Source: Ensifer adhaerens
Lineage (GTDB): Bacteria; Pseudomonadota; Alphaproteobacteria; Rhizobiales; Rhizobiaceae
Assembly: GCF_002940685.1 (NCBI RefSeq)
Contig: NZ_PNFP01000019.1
Location: forward strand, 62,001-126,000
Length of the DNA stretch: 64,000 nt
Direction: 5' to 3'
The notes beneath the pieces were generated by a model that was given only the letters and a program-made list of their open reading frames with translations, searched no databases and had not been told where the DNA came from. The position numbers and the translations under genes were made by a program. Shown here one piece after another: positions 10,912 to 19,321 of the stretch (positions are counted from its first letter, which is position 1; every line of letters begins with the position of its first letter).

Positions 10912-10945
10912 TGTGCACCTGTTCGTGAAACGTACCGGATCTCGA

Positions 10946-10973
10946 CTGACGCCCGCTACGCGGCCGGCGTCAG
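10946..10973. other. 8-bp perfect inverted repeat between the lipoprotein gene and tpsA
   Basis: CTGACGCC at 10946-10953 pairs with GGCGTCAG at 10966-10973 across a 12-base loop. It lies in the 100-bp gap between the lipoprotein stop (11012) and the tpsA ATG (10911), about 35 bases upstream of that ATG. No T-run follows on either strand, so a simple intrinsic terminator is unlikely. An RNA processing or stability hairpin that sets the tpsA:tpsB ratio is possible. That role is inference. Confidence 0.5.
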
Positions 10974-11011
10974 GAAGCTTCAGCCGGCCTGAGCCGGACA
11001 GGATGGCGGAC

Positions 11012-11620
11012 CTATTTCTGGGTCAGCCATGCCTTGACTTCTTTTGTGAAAGACGTGGCGAGCCGCGATGCCAGGGCATCCTTTTGACCGGATATGGTGG
11101 CCGCATTGACCGCGACGGCGACGATCACGCCCAATCCACCTCCCTTGACACCGTTGTCCTGCGCGCGGACCCTCGGTTCCACCGCGATCAACGCGCCCGT
11201 GGCAGCGTTCTCCAGGCGCACCGTCCCCTCGATCGAACTGTCACCGCCAACGAGGATGCGTTCGCCGTCGCTGCTGACATCGACGAGGTTCAAGGTGACG
11301 ACCAGACGGCCGCGGACAGGCCCACCGGGAAGGCCGACGAGTTCCTGACCCATCTTGCTCTTCAATGCGCTGACGACCGCAGACAGTTGCGGATCGGGCT
11401 GCCCCGATTTGAAGAGATTGCTTCTGCGCACATCGGGAGCCGTTTCGACGCGGACCTCGGAGACGGACGTGCCTTTCAGCGCCTCGACCAGGCGCTTGTC
11501 CGTGGTCGTGCATGACGCCAGGGCAAACACCATCAGGCCAAGGGCGCCAGCACGCAGGACAAGCCGCCGCGCAAACCCAGCCGGCCTCGAAAAAGATCCT
11601 CGTGAAACTTCAGATATCAT
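11012..11620 (-). CDS. Lipoprotein of unknown function encoded between tpsB and tpsA
   Basis: A 202-residue predicted lipoprotein. A basic N-terminus (ARRLVLRAG) leads to a hydrophobic stretch and a lipobox LASC with the acylated Cys at residue 37, so it should be anchored in an envelope membrane. The mature part is polar, rich in beta-type segments (GRLVVTLNLVDVSS, IEGTVRLENAATG) and ends with a small Gly/Ala-rich hydrophobic patch (GLGVIVAVAVNAA) and an amphipathic end. I do not recognise a named domain. The ATG at 11620 follows the tpsB stop by 3 bases and the tpsA start is 101 bases downstream, so it is almost certainly co-transcribed with both. A role in TpsA secretion or surface retention is inference from position. 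Confidence 0.8.
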   Translation of the reverse strand: MISEVSRGSFSRPAGFARRLVLRAGALGLMVFALASCTTTDKRLVEALKGTSVSEVRVETAPDVRRSNLFKSGQPDPQLSAVVSALKSKMGQELVGLPGGPVRGRLVVTLNLVDVSSDGERILVGGDSSIEGTVRLENAATGALIAVEPRVRAQDNGVKGGGLGVIVAVAVNAATISGQKDALASRLATSFTKEVKAWLTQK

Positions 11621-11623
11621 TGA

Positions 11624-13345
11624 TCACCACCGTACAGATGTGCTGACGAAGAAAAGGCCTGCGTCAGCTTTGTTGTCTCCGCTCGCTTGCGCGTCGGAGT
11701 AGCCCATATCGAGATTCATGCGCCCGCCCACCAGGCGCGCGCCGACTGTCCAGCCGAGCATGTCGCCGCCCTCGATCCGGTGGCGCGCCTGCTTGAAGAT
11801 CCGGCCGTAGTCGAGGCCGAGATACGGCCTCAATTCGCCAAGCAATTCGGCGACGCCGCGGCTCTCCTGCCACGGCATGGTGCGCCAGGTGATTTCGTTG
11901 CGGATGAAGAAACCGTTGTTGCCGAAAAGCACTCCGTCCCTGGTTCCGCGCACGTTGGAGTAACCGCCAAGCGACATCTGCTCGGCGCCGAACAGGTTGT
12001 CGGGCGAGTACTGGCCATTGACGAGGGAACTGAATTCGAACTGCTGTCCCTGGAACTCGACCGGCAGGCTTGCGGTGACCGTACCGGAGAACTTGGTAAA
12101 GGCCGGGTCGGCATCGCCGGCGCCAGGTGCACCGGGCTTGACGGCGCCGAAGAGGTCGAGGCCCTGGTCCGTCGCGACATCGAACGTCCAGAGCCCGCCG
12201 AGCATCCGCTGCGAATGGGACAGCCCGAGAGATCCGACGGTATAGCGCCGGCTTCCGACCTCGATGTGATTGCCGAGGAGGAAGTTGTCCGTCTCCTTGT
12301 AGGTCAGCCCGCCATGAAGCTGGGTGAGCGACTCCTTGCCGCGGTGAATGACGCGCTCGACGGTGGTGCCAAACTGGCCTGATGTGCCCGACGTGTTGAC
12401 ACTAGAGAAACTGCCGGGAACCGAGCTTTCATATTGGTACCAGGAGCCGTTGGTCGTGAATGTCCAGTAGCCGTAGGGAACACTGAAGGAGCCTGAGAAA
12501 CTGTCGCTCGTGCCCCAGCCATCGTTATCGCCCGGATAATCCGGGCCCGTCCGCTCGTAGGTGAACGACGTCAGGTCGTTGAGTTCGAACAGATTGTCGT
12601 TGCGCAGGGAAAAGGAACTCTTCGAGGTCCCGGTCTGCTTCTGGCCCAGATTGTTGTTGCTCAGGGAGAAATGCCAGGGCCGGCCGCTTTCGATGCCGAC
12701 GTTGAGGATCGAAGCCCCCTCCTCCGCCCCGGGCAGCATCTCCGTCTTGGCCTTGTTCGATGGCAGCCGGTTGATCTGGTCGAGCCCCTGCTCGATGTCG
12801 CGAATGTTTGCCGGCCTGCCGAGAACGCCCGGGAAGGCCGACTTCACGATGCGGGAGTCTTGAGCAGGCTTGCCGTTGAGATAGATGTCGGAAAGCGTGC
12901 CTTCGACCACGACGAGCCGCAACGTGCGTGTTGCTGCGATATCCTGTTCAGGCACGTAGGCCCTCGATGCAATGAAGCCGCGATCGAGATAAAGGTGCGT
13001 GATTTTGCGCAGAAGATCGTTGATCTCAGCAATGCCGACACACTGCCCGGCATATTGGCCGGTCAGGGTCGAGATCTTGTCGGAAGGGATGATGCTCGCC
13101 CCCTCGACGGCAACCTGCTCGACGACGAAACAGGGTCCTGTCGAACCGGCTATGGGAGAGGCGGGAGCCGCCTCGGCCTTGTCCGCCCCAGGCGTTTGCG
13201 CGCCGAGCGCATTGAGCCGTTCCAGACGGTCTTCCTGAGCCTGATTGCGCGAGAAGTCATCGGCAGGCGTTTGGGCATAAGCGGTGGATGCGCCAGGCGA
13301 CAGCGCAGAGCCGATCGAAACCGCGAAGATAATCAGCCCCCTCAT
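11624..13345 (-). CDS. TpsB outer-membrane transporter (ShlB/FhaC/HecB family)
   Basis: A 573-residue Omp85-superfamily barrel that would move the TpsA exoprotein across the outer membrane. The N-terminal 25 residues are a signal peptide ending near AYAQTP. A POTRA-type region follows (CFVVEQVAVEGASIIPSDKI to LRLVVVEGTLSDIYLNG, residues of about 60-170). The rest reads as alternating beta strands with aromatic ends and the barrel motif GGYSNVRGTRD near residue 460. It ends in W as the last residue, usual for outer-membrane barrels. Length fits the family (about 550-590). The ATG at 13345 lies 12 bases after the ialB-like stop, and the lipoprotein gene starts 3 bases after its own stop, so the four genes form one leftward operon. 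Confidence 0.93.
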   Translation of the reverse strand: MRGLIIFAVSIGSALSPGASTAYAQTPADDFSRNQAQEDRLERLNALGAQTPGADKAEAAPASPIAGSTGPCFVVEQVAVEGASIIPSDKISTLTGQYAGQCVGIAEINDLLRKITHLYLDRGFIASRAYVPEQDIAATRTLRLVVVEGTLSDIYLNGKPAQDSRIVKSAFPGVLGRPANIRDIEQGLDQINRLPSNKAKTEMLPGAEEGASILNVGIESGRPWHFSLSNNNLGQKQTGTSKSSFSLRNDNLFELNDLTSFTYERTGPDYPGDNDGWGTSDSFSGSFSVPYGYWTFTTNGSWYQYESSVPGSFSSVNTSGTSGQFGTTVERVIHRGKESLTQLHGGLTYKETDNFLLGNHIEVGSRRYTVGSLGLSHSQRMLGGLWTFDVATDQGLDLFGAVKPGAPGAGDADPAFTKFSGTVTASLPVEFQGQQFEFSSLVNGQYSPDNLFGAEQMSLGGYSNVRGTRDGVLFGNNGFFIRNEITWRTMPWQESRGVAELLGELRPYLGLDYGRIFKQARHRIEGGDMLGWTVGARLVGGRMNLDMGYSDAQASGDNKADAGLFFVSTSVRW

Positions 13346-13357
13346 GCCGGCGCCTGA

Positions 13358-13945
13358 TCAGTTCGATGCGGTCGGTTCTTTGAGCTTGTTCAAGGCTGCC
13401 GTCAGCCCTTTGAGCGAAAAGCGGATCGTGACGTTCTGGCCGTTCATCAGCCGAAGCCGCGCGGCTCCCGTCTGGCCTTTCTGCAAAGCCGCCAGCGTGG
13501 TGGGCTCAAGCCGCTGCTGCACCCAGCAGCCTGCCTGATTGCAGTTGCGGTAGGCGGTGTCGGTGACCGCCTTGCCGTCGACATCAAGCCCGAAACCGGC
13601 GGGCAGGAAGATGTTGAGCGGGACCAGGGCCGTCAGCAACAGGGCAGCGTCACGCTCTTGCTTCCCTTTCGCCTCGGCCTCAGGAACGGTCTTGGCGATT
13701 GCAAGGGTCAAGAGGATTACGTCCTCTTCCCCTTGTTTGACGCGCGCAACCTGAACGACCTCGCACTGAGCGGCGGTTTTCCCGTCTTCAAGCGCGACCT
13801 CGCCGCAGCGATAGCTCCAATCGTCAAATCTTTGGGTGGAAATGGCCGAAGCTGCGTCTGCCGGCTGGGACGGCGCTTCTTGTGCACCCGCGGCATGTGC
13901 CAGGAAAAGAGAAAGCGAAAGAACACCTGCAGACGCGAATTTCAT
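13358..13945 (-). CDS. IalB-family (invasion-associated locus B) periplasmic protein
   Basis: The protein has a Sec signal peptide (LSLSLFLAHAAGAQ) and the IalB-family pattern: QRFDDWSYRCG near the start of the mature part, an acidic K-rich middle, a conserved hydrophobic segment ALVPLNIFLPAGFGLDVDG, and paired cysteines in YRNCNQAGCWVQQ. It ends with weakly conserved LxxGQ-type sequence. IalB proteins are small secreted or periplasmic proteins first linked to cell invasion in Bartonella and are common in free-living Rhizobiales. I chose the second ATG (13945) because AGGA sits at proper distance; the ATG at 13951 would abut that sequence. It is the first gene of the tpsBA operon, an unusual partner for two-partner secretion. 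Its function here is unknown. Confidence 0.85.
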   Translation of the reverse strand: MKFASAGVLSLSLFLAHAAGAQEAPSQPADAASAISTQRFDDWSYRCGEVALEDGKTAAQCEVVQVARVKQGEEDVILLTLAIAKTVPEAEAKGKQERDAALLLTALVPLNIFLPAGFGLDVDGKAVTDTAYRNCNQAGCWVQQRLEPTTLAALQKGQTGAARLRLMNGQNVTIRFSLKGLTAALNKLKEPTASN

Positions 13946-14343
13946 GCCCATTCCTGACTAAGCCATTCCGTGCCGGCCACGGCCAGACACACCAATTGAT
14001 TGCGTATTCGATGCCGCTAATTTCTCCGGGCATCAAAGTCAACGCACTTATGAATGGTTGCAGGGATCATCCTTCGATTAGTTTGCACGGGCTTTATCAA
14101 ACCCATAAAATTCAATTGGAATTGGATAGGCCACACCGCTCCACTCTACCTTGCGGCTGTGAACTGGAATCTGCTCGATGAACCGCAGCAACCGGCTCGT
14201 GGCGAGGCCGACCATCGTTCCGTCTTCGGTCGTTCGCCTGGCTGTGATCCCGGCTTCATCCGGCGTTCAAGAATTGGCCAAAACTTCGCCTCTGTGCGTC
14301 GGCCATTTCCGTATGCTCGCAGCCTCATCTTTGGGAGGCGAGC
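13946..14343. other. Divergent intergenic region (ialB-like / ornithine cyclodeaminase family)
   Basis: About 400 bp separate two divergent gene starts and must hold both promoters. It is more AT-rich than its neighbours around 14080-14130 (ATAAAATTCAATTGGAATTG), where a dyad centred on CAATTG could be an operator or promoter element. No convincing small gene, RNA gene or terminator is visible. GGGAGG at the right end is the ribosome binding site of the next gene. Confidence 0.5.
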
Positions 14344-15390
14344 ATGACTTTACACGAACCGGTCCTTGATGTCGTATCGACCGAAGAACTTCGTCGTCTC
14401 GGTGCCGAGCTGACAGTGGCTGAGACCCATGAGGCCGTCGCAACCGCATGGCGTGACATCCGCAGCGGATCTGCGGTTGGCGAAAAGGCGGTCCTTTCTC
14501 TTTCCGAGGACGAATTCTGGTCCATCGCCGAATTTAAGGCTGAACGAGAATCCTTCGCTGAACGGCTCGGGTGGAAGCTTTCGTCCCTTTATGGCGTCAA
14601 TCCGCGGTTTGGCGGGGTCAAGATCATCGGCGCCAACGCATTCAATCGCCGGCGCGGCCTGCCCCGGTCGACCTCAACCTACCTGCTTCTGGAAAAGACC
14701 ACGCTGAGGCCCGTCGCGCTTTTCGATGGAACTGCGCTGTCGGCCGCGCGGACAGGAACCTACGCGTCGCTGGTACTGGAAACCTTCGTCGAGACCCCGA
14801 TGAAGATATCGGTCTTTCTCTTTGGTGCCGGGCCGGTCGCAAGAAGCGTCATTGACTGTCTGTCGTTGACCGGCGCGGAGCGCATAGAGAGGATCCTTAT
14901 CCGAAGCCGGCTCCCGGAGAACGCCGCCCGGCTCGCCGATGAGGCAGCCTCGTCTACGCCGATAGCCTTGGTACCCGTGACCGACAATGCCGCGCTTTGC
15001 GACTGTGCTCTCGCCATAACGGCAACGAATGCGCGCGCACCGATATTCGAGGATCACGAGCTTGCAAGGGAGGCCGCGACCTTGCACCTCGGCGGGGACG
15101 AAGTCCCTGGGGCCTATTTGAAGCGTGCTCTTCGCACGGGCACCGTCATCTGCGACGATCTGAAGACCGTCTCGCGCCGCAACTCCCAGAGCATTTCACT
15201 CTACTTTTCGCGCAAGGGCCTCAGCCTCGAGACTGCGGGGCCGCTCTTGGGAATAGGTGAAATGTCGGCGCCAACCGGGTGGCAACAATCCCGCCCAGGG
15301 CCAGTTTGCGTGACCTGCGTCGGGCTCCCAACGCTTGATCTTTACGTTGCCGAAGCGACCTGGGCGAAGCTCCTGAAGGCGCGCGGTTAG
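14344..15390 (+). CDS. Ornithine cyclodeaminase / mu-crystallin family protein
   Basis: A 348-residue NAD(P)-binding protein of the ornithine cyclodeaminase/mu-crystallin family, whose members catalyse cyclising deamination of ornithine, imine reduction, or amino-acid dehydrogenation. A typical N-terminal substrate domain contains FGGVKIIGANAFNRRRGLPRS and a following TSTYLLLEKTTLRPVALFDG motif. The Rossmann fold starts with VFLFGAGPVARSVID near residue 160. DHELAREAATLHLGGDEVPG and the later LxIGEM segment also fit. The ATG at 14344 has GGGAGG 5 bases upstream. The MmgE/PrpD gene starts 38 bases after the stop, so the two are co-transcribed. The substrate cannot be read from sequence. The wider family also includes siderophore-precursor and ectoine-degradation (EutC) enzymes. 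Confidence 0.88.
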   Translation: MTLHEPVLDVVSTEELRRLGAELTVAETHEAVATAWRDIRSGSAVGEKAVLSLSEDEFWSIAEFKAERESFAERLGWKLSSLYGVNPRFGGVKIIGANAFNRRRGLPRSTSTYLLLEKTTLRPVALFDGTALSAARTGTYASLVLETFVETPMKISVFLFGAGPVARSVIDCLSLTGAERIERILIRSRLPENAARLADEAASSTPIALVPVTDNAALCDCALAITATNARAPIFEDHELAREAATLHLGGDEVPGAYLKRALRTGTVICDDLKTVSRRNSQSISLYFSRKGLSLETAGPLLGIGEMSAPTGWQQSRPGPVCVTCVGLPTLDLYVAEATWAKLLKARG

Positions 15391-15428
15391 CGAAAAGGTG
15401 TCGAACGCAGGCCTACGCGGAGGCGACC

Positions 15429-16763
15429 TTGCCCCTGATCACCGAAATCCTGGCAAAGCACATTGTGGCGGCCGAACGCAGTTTGCCGAGCTGTGACGAC
15501 AGAAACATGGCCTTAAAGTGCCTGCTTGACCTCATCGGCGCTGCGGTCGCCGGCCGCGACATGCCGGGGCCGACGGCCGTCAGGCAGGCAGCGTGCGCAC
15601 TCATGGGAACCGGCTCAAGTCCCATCTGGGCGACAGGACAAACGGGCTCGCTCGCAGGCGCCTTGTTTGCAAACGCTTCGGCCGCATCTGCGCTCGATCT
15701 CGATGACGGCCATCGGCTGGCGCGCGGGCATCCAGGAGCGGCAGTCATTCCGACCGTCCTCACGCTGCTTCCCGAGACCAATGCCAGGGCAGGCGATCTG
15801 ATTTCGGCAATTTCCGTCGGCTATGACGTCGGCATACGTATCGCATCGGCGCAAATGCCAAAAATGATCGCGACCCGTCAGACCGGGCGTTGGGCGTCGG
15901 TCGCCGCGGCGGCGGCAGCGGCGCGACTGTTGCGTTGCCGCGAAGATCAGATCGCCCATGCGCTCGCAATCGCTGCAGTGCTTGCGCCAAACCAGCAGGC
16001 CAATGGCAGCTCTGGGTACTCGCAGCTGACAGGCAACGACGTCAAGGAGGGCATTGCCTGGGGTGCCGTCCTCGGGCTCACGGCGGCCCATCTGGCAATC
16101 GGCGGGCATACCGGCCCGGCTGACGTTTTCGATCACCCGGATTACTATGATCGGCATGTAATCCTGTCCGGTCTTGGGGAACGGTCACACCTTGCCGGAA
16201 CCTACTTCAAGCCCTATGCCTGCTGCCGCTACATCCATGCGGCGCTCGACGCCTTCTTCTTGCTCACCGAAAAGAGCAAACTGGACGCCCACCGGATCCT
16301 CAGCGTCGAAGTCGAGACCTTCGGTTGGGCGCTCAGGCTTGGCAACAAGCATCAGCCGTCCACGCTCGTCGACATGCAGTACAGCCTCCCATATTGCATC
16401 GCGATTGCCGCTATTGAGGGGCGTGACGCACTTGCACCTCTTGGCATCGATCTCCTCAAACGCCAGGACCTCTCAACATTCTGTGAAAGGGTGCGGCTGT
16501 CGATAAACGACGAGATCGATGCGCTTTTCCCGGGCGAAACGCTTTCGCGGGTCACGATCACGACCCATTCCGAGCGATTGCGTTCCGAGGTCCTGGGGCC
16601 GCTCGGCGACCCACAACGCCCGATGTCGTTCGAGGCAATCGAAGAGAAGTTCCGCGGCGTAACACGCCGTGTGCTTACCACTGAGCGTCAGTGTGCAATC
16701 GTTGCTGGCGTTCTGGATCTACCGGATGACCATGGCTCCGGCCTGCTGATGGCGCTACGCTAG
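15429..16763 (+). CDS. MmgE/PrpD family protein (2-methylcitrate dehydratase-like)
   Basis: A 444-residue member of the MmgE/PrpD superfamily (2-methylcitrate dehydratase, cis-aconitate decarboxylase, iminodisuccinate epimerase). Family signatures are LDLIGAAVAGRD near the N-terminus, ASALDLDDGHRLARGHPGAAVIPTVL (the conserved D..H..HPG segment), a lid domain, and YKPYACC-like FKPYACCRYIH near residue 257. The C-terminal small domain contains the expected VEVETF strand. Start is TTG at 15429: GGAGG stands 5 bases before it and no ATG is placed as well. It forms a two-gene operon with the upstream cyclodeaminase-family gene. That pairing suggests catabolism of an amino-acid-derived compound rather than the methylcitrate cycle, since no prpB or prpC is present. 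Confidence 0.88.
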   Translation: MPLITEILAKHIVAAERSLPSCDDRNMALKCLLDLIGAAVAGRDMPGPTAVRQAACALMGTGSSPIWATGQTGSLAGALFANASAASALDLDDGHRLARGHPGAAVIPTVLTLLPETNARAGDLISAISVGYDVGIRIASAQMPKMIATRQTGRWASVAAAAAAARLLRCREDQIAHALAIAAVLAPNQQANGSSGYSQLTGNDVKEGIAWGAVLGLTAAHLAIGGHTGPADVFDHPDYYDRHVILSGLGERSHLAGTYFKPYACCRYIHAALDAFFLLTEKSKLDAHRILSVEVETFGWALRLGNKHQPSTLVDMQYSLPYCIAIAAIEGRDALAPLGIDLLKRQDLSTFCERVRLSINDEIDALFPGETLSRVTITTHSERLRSEVLGPLGDPQRPMSFEAIEEKFRGVTRRVLTTERQCAIVAGVLDLPDDHGSGLLMALR

Positions 16764-16773
16764 CCTGCTGCCG

Positions 16774-18120
16774 TCAAAGGATGCGCGCATTTTCAACGAC
16801 AAGGCGGCCCTTCGCGATGACATGCCGAACGCGGGCAAGGTTGTGGGCGTCGCATATGACGATGTCTGCCTGCTTGTTCTTCTCGATCAATCCACGGTCG
16901 CCGGCAAGCTCCGGGATTGCCCTGGCGACGTTGCCGGTCGCAAGCGCCACGGCCTGCGGCGCCAGCATCTCCTTCTTTGCGATGATGCGCTGGATCGCTG
17001 AGAGGATCGTGTCCCAATCGCCGCCGGCATAATCCGTGGACAGCGTATCGATCAGTCCTTCGGCCGCCAGAAGATCAAGGTTTTCCGGGCCGTTGCGCCA
17101 TCTCGTCGTGACGCAGTCGAGCGTCGATGCATCGATCGTTACGCCCCTTTCTTTGAGCAGTCTGGCCGTTGCCACGGCCTCTTCAGGCAGGAACGTCGGG
17201 TGGTTGGAATGCCCCGCGATCATCCGGGCGCGCGGGTAGGTTTCGGCGAGGCGCACGAGGATTGCTGCCGTTGGTGGGGCATTGTGGAATATCGCTGCCC
17301 TTTCGACGCGCTCGGATTGGGCGGCGACTTCCTCAAGGCCCTTCATCGCGAGGTGAACGGGTGGCATGACAGTGTTGATGACGAGCCCGCGAAGCTCCGC
17401 GGCGGTCAGGCGGCCGGCCAGGGCATGGCGCTCAAGAAGCGCTTCAAGTTCATCGTCGGTCCCAGCCTCGCCACCATCCAACCTGCGCCCGAGAACCGCC
17501 TCCTTGAACAATCGGGCGACCTTCGGGTGGATAGCGACGCCGATCGCCTGCTCGATGGCTTGCGGCAAATATCGATAGTCCTGGGCGCCACCGCCGAGCG
17601 TTTGACCGCCGCCTGCTTCTCCAAGCGCCTTTGCGCCCTTCGCAAGCATGTCGTCTATCGTCGCCGAGAGATGGTGCGACGACAGCCCCGCGCCGTCCGC
17701 CACCTTCGCGGCGTCGATGCTGCTTGCGGTATGGGCGGTCGAAACATGGATGTCCAACGGATGAGGCGCGAGTGCTTCGGACCCGATCTCATCCGGAGTG
17801 GAGAGGCCGCAAACGTTCAGCAGCGTGGTCGTGCCGCTCAAGAGATGGCGGTTGCGTTGATAGGAGACGTCCCCCGCTGAAAGTGGCAATGCCCCCGATG
17901 GCATCGAAGGGCCGGCAATGCAGCCATGTGCGTGCGCATTGATGATGCCGGGCAGGATAACTGCTCCGGCGGCATCGATAATACGGTCGCCAGCGCCTCC
18001 CGTCGTTTCGTAAGGCGTCACGTCGAGGATCGCCGTTCCTCTAATCCTGACGCTCGCCCTTTCAAGGAAGGTGATGCTGTCTCCGGTGATCAGACTGCCA
18101 TTGACGATGACCGTGTCCAT
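16774..18120 (-). CDS. Amidohydrolase-superfamily metal-dependent hydrolase
   Basis: A metal-dependent hydrolase of the amidohydrolase superfamily. The composite beta-sandwich is N-terminal (VIVNGSLITGDSITFLERASVRIRG), followed by PGIINAHAHG with metal-binding His63 and His65. Later metal or catalytic positions are likely in IAGHSNHPTF and in STDYAGGDWD, and the C-terminal LATGNVARAIPELAGDRGLIEKNKQADIVICD is the standard superfamily ending. I chose the ATG at 18120 because GGAGG lies 6 bases before it; a longer frame to 18237 has no such site and unrelated-looking sequence. It converges on the MmgE/PrpD gene with 10 bp between stops. The response-regulator gene ends 19 bases upstream and reads in the same direction, so the two are probably co-transcribed. 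Substrate unknown. Confidence 0.88.
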   Translation of the reverse strand: MDTVIVNGSLITGDSITFLERASVRIRGTAILDVTPYETTGGAGDRIIDAAGAVILPGIINAHAHGCIAGPSMPSGALPLSAGDVSYQRNRHLLSGTTTLLNVCGLSTPDEIGSEALAPHPLDIHVSTAHTASSIDAAKVADGAGLSSHHLSATIDDMLAKGAKALGEAGGGQTLGGGAQDYRYLPQAIEQAIGVAIHPKVARLFKEAVLGRRLDGGEAGTDDELEALLERHALAGRLTAAELRGLVINTVMPPVHLAMKGLEEVAAQSERVERAAIFHNAPPTAAILVRLAETYPRARMIAGHSNHPTFLPEEAVATARLLKERGVTIDASTLDCVTTRWRNGPENLDLLAAEGLIDTLSTDYAGGDWDTILSAIQRIIAKKEMLAPQAVALATGNVARAIPELAGDRGLIEKNKQADIVICDAHNLARVRHVIAKGRLVVENARIL

Positions 18121-18139
18121 GTCATGCCTCCAGGAGCTG

Positions 18140-18868
18140 CTAATAGTCCGAGGGGTGATCGAGGCCGGGAGCAAGCGCCGCCCATCCGTAGCCGACGCCG
18201 CGCACAGTGCGGATCCACTCGTAGCCGGTCGTGGCAAGGAGCGCTTTTCGAAGCCTGGCGACGTGAACGTTGACAGTTCGTGGATCGACGAAGATCCCGC
18301 TCGGCCAGGCCTGTTCGATCAGTTCGCGCCGCGTGTGCACCTTGTCGGTTCCCCCGATCAATGTCGCGAGCACTCGAAACTCGAGGAGGCCAAGATGAAA
18401 CGGCTCTCCGCGCCACGAGGCGCGGTGGCCTTGAAGATCGACCGCAAGCCCGCCGGCATGGCGCGATGCAGTCCTGGCGCGCGTGCCATCGAGGGCCGAC
18501 AGATGGTGCTTGAACGCATCGAGGTAGCGTTGAGGTTCAACCGGGCAGACGAACACCTCGTCAGCACCGGCGCGGATGAGTGCCGGAAATGCCCCGGCCG
18601 CTCTGGCGCGCAACAGTGCGACGATCGCAGCCGGCCTTGTTGAGGTGTCCTGCCTGAGGCTCTGGCAGAAGCCTGCCGCACCGGCATCAGTGGCATCGAT
18701 CAGCACGGCCCCGACGGATCTTCCAACAGTGATCGATGCGAAATCTTCGGTGCCGAGCGACAGGTCGGTGGCGTATCCCGCTGCCGCTAGAATGTGGCGA
18801 TGCGTAAGGCTGAAGCCCGCATCACGCGAGCTCACCACGATCAAGGGTCCGTTTTCGGCGATAGGCAT
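18140..18868 (-). CDS. OmpR/PhoB-family response regulator with atypical receiver
   Basis: A DNA-binding regulator of 242 residues: N-terminal receiver-like domain and C-terminal winged helix (RRELIEQAWPSGIFVDPRTVNVHVARLRKAL, then IRTVRGVGYGW). The receiver keeps an Asp at the phosphoacceptor place (LIDATDA, Asp58), but the usual acidic pair is Ser-Ser (VVSSRD, residues 13-14) and the conserved Lys is replaced (VFVCPVEP, Cys108). It may therefore work without phosphorylation. The ATG at 18868 has GGAGG 6 bases upstream; the frame upstream of it is not supported. It appears to lead an operon with the amidohydrolase. No histidine kinase is adjacent. A second regulator of the same family at 19735 faces away from it. 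Confidence 0.88.
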   Translation of the reverse strand: MPIAENGPLIVVSSRDAGFSLTHRHILAAAGYATDLSLGTEDFASITVGRSVGAVLIDATDAGAAGFCQSLRQDTSTRPAAIVALLRARAAGAFPALIRAGADEVFVCPVEPQRYLDAFKHHLSALDGTRARTASRHAGGLAVDLQGHRASWRGEPFHLGLLEFRVLATLIGGTDKVHTRRELIEQAWPSGIFVDPRTVNVHVARLRKALLATTGYEWIRTVRGVGYGWAALAPGLDHPSDY

Positions 18869-19096
18869 CGCTTGCCTCCGGTCGCGGTGCTTGACGCAAT
18901 GGCCAAGGATTGCACGCACTGGTTTTATTCACAACGGTTTGCGGCTCGAATTTCCATTAAGAATTGTTGCGAAAAATCGGAAGCGCTTTCCCCTGAGGCG
19001 AAAATTGATCGCCGTGCCGCATGAATGCAGTGCGCGTTCGATTGGAGGCTTCAAACAGGCTGATCGATGATCGAAATGCTTGGAAGGAGAAACGCG
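18869..19096. other. Intergenic region upstream of the response regulator
   Basis: This 228-bp stretch must contain the promoter of the leftward regulator gene. No clear operator repeat or RNA gene was found by eye. Confidence 0.4.
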
Positions 19097-19321
19097 ATGT
19101 CGAACCACGAGCTTGCGACGGGTATCGGGTCAGCCAAAGCAGGTCTATCGAAGCTGAGCGGGCCGGACTGTAATTCGGCGCCGGCAAGGCGGGAGCCGGG
19201 ACCGTTATGTCTTCTGTGTCCGCATTTCTTGGCCGGATCCTGCGCAAATGCTTCGACCGATGCCGGTATTGGCGATCGGAATGAAACGCTCCTTCCATCG
19301 GCCGAGGAGACCATGGATTAG
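19097..19321 (+). CDS. Possible small Cys-containing protein (74 aa)
   Basis: A 74-codon frame starting MSNHELATGIGSAKAGLSKL. In its favour is an excellent ribosome binding site, AAGGAG, 7 bases before the ATG at 19097. It contains four cysteines, including the CLLCPHFLAGSC cluster, which resembles a small metal-binding knuckle. Against it, I recognise no family, and overlapping minus-strand frames of similar length exist. It lies alone between two divergent regulator genes. If real, it could be a small regulatory or redox protein, but this is speculation. Confidence 0.4.
   Translation: MSNHELATGIGSAKAGLSKLSGPDCNSAPARREPGPLCLLCPHFLAGSCANASTDAGIGDRNETLLPSAEETMD

Noticed and set aside
11687-13357. 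Plus-strand frames of 228-231 codons
   Set aside because: Antisense to tpsB; translation lacks any family pattern.
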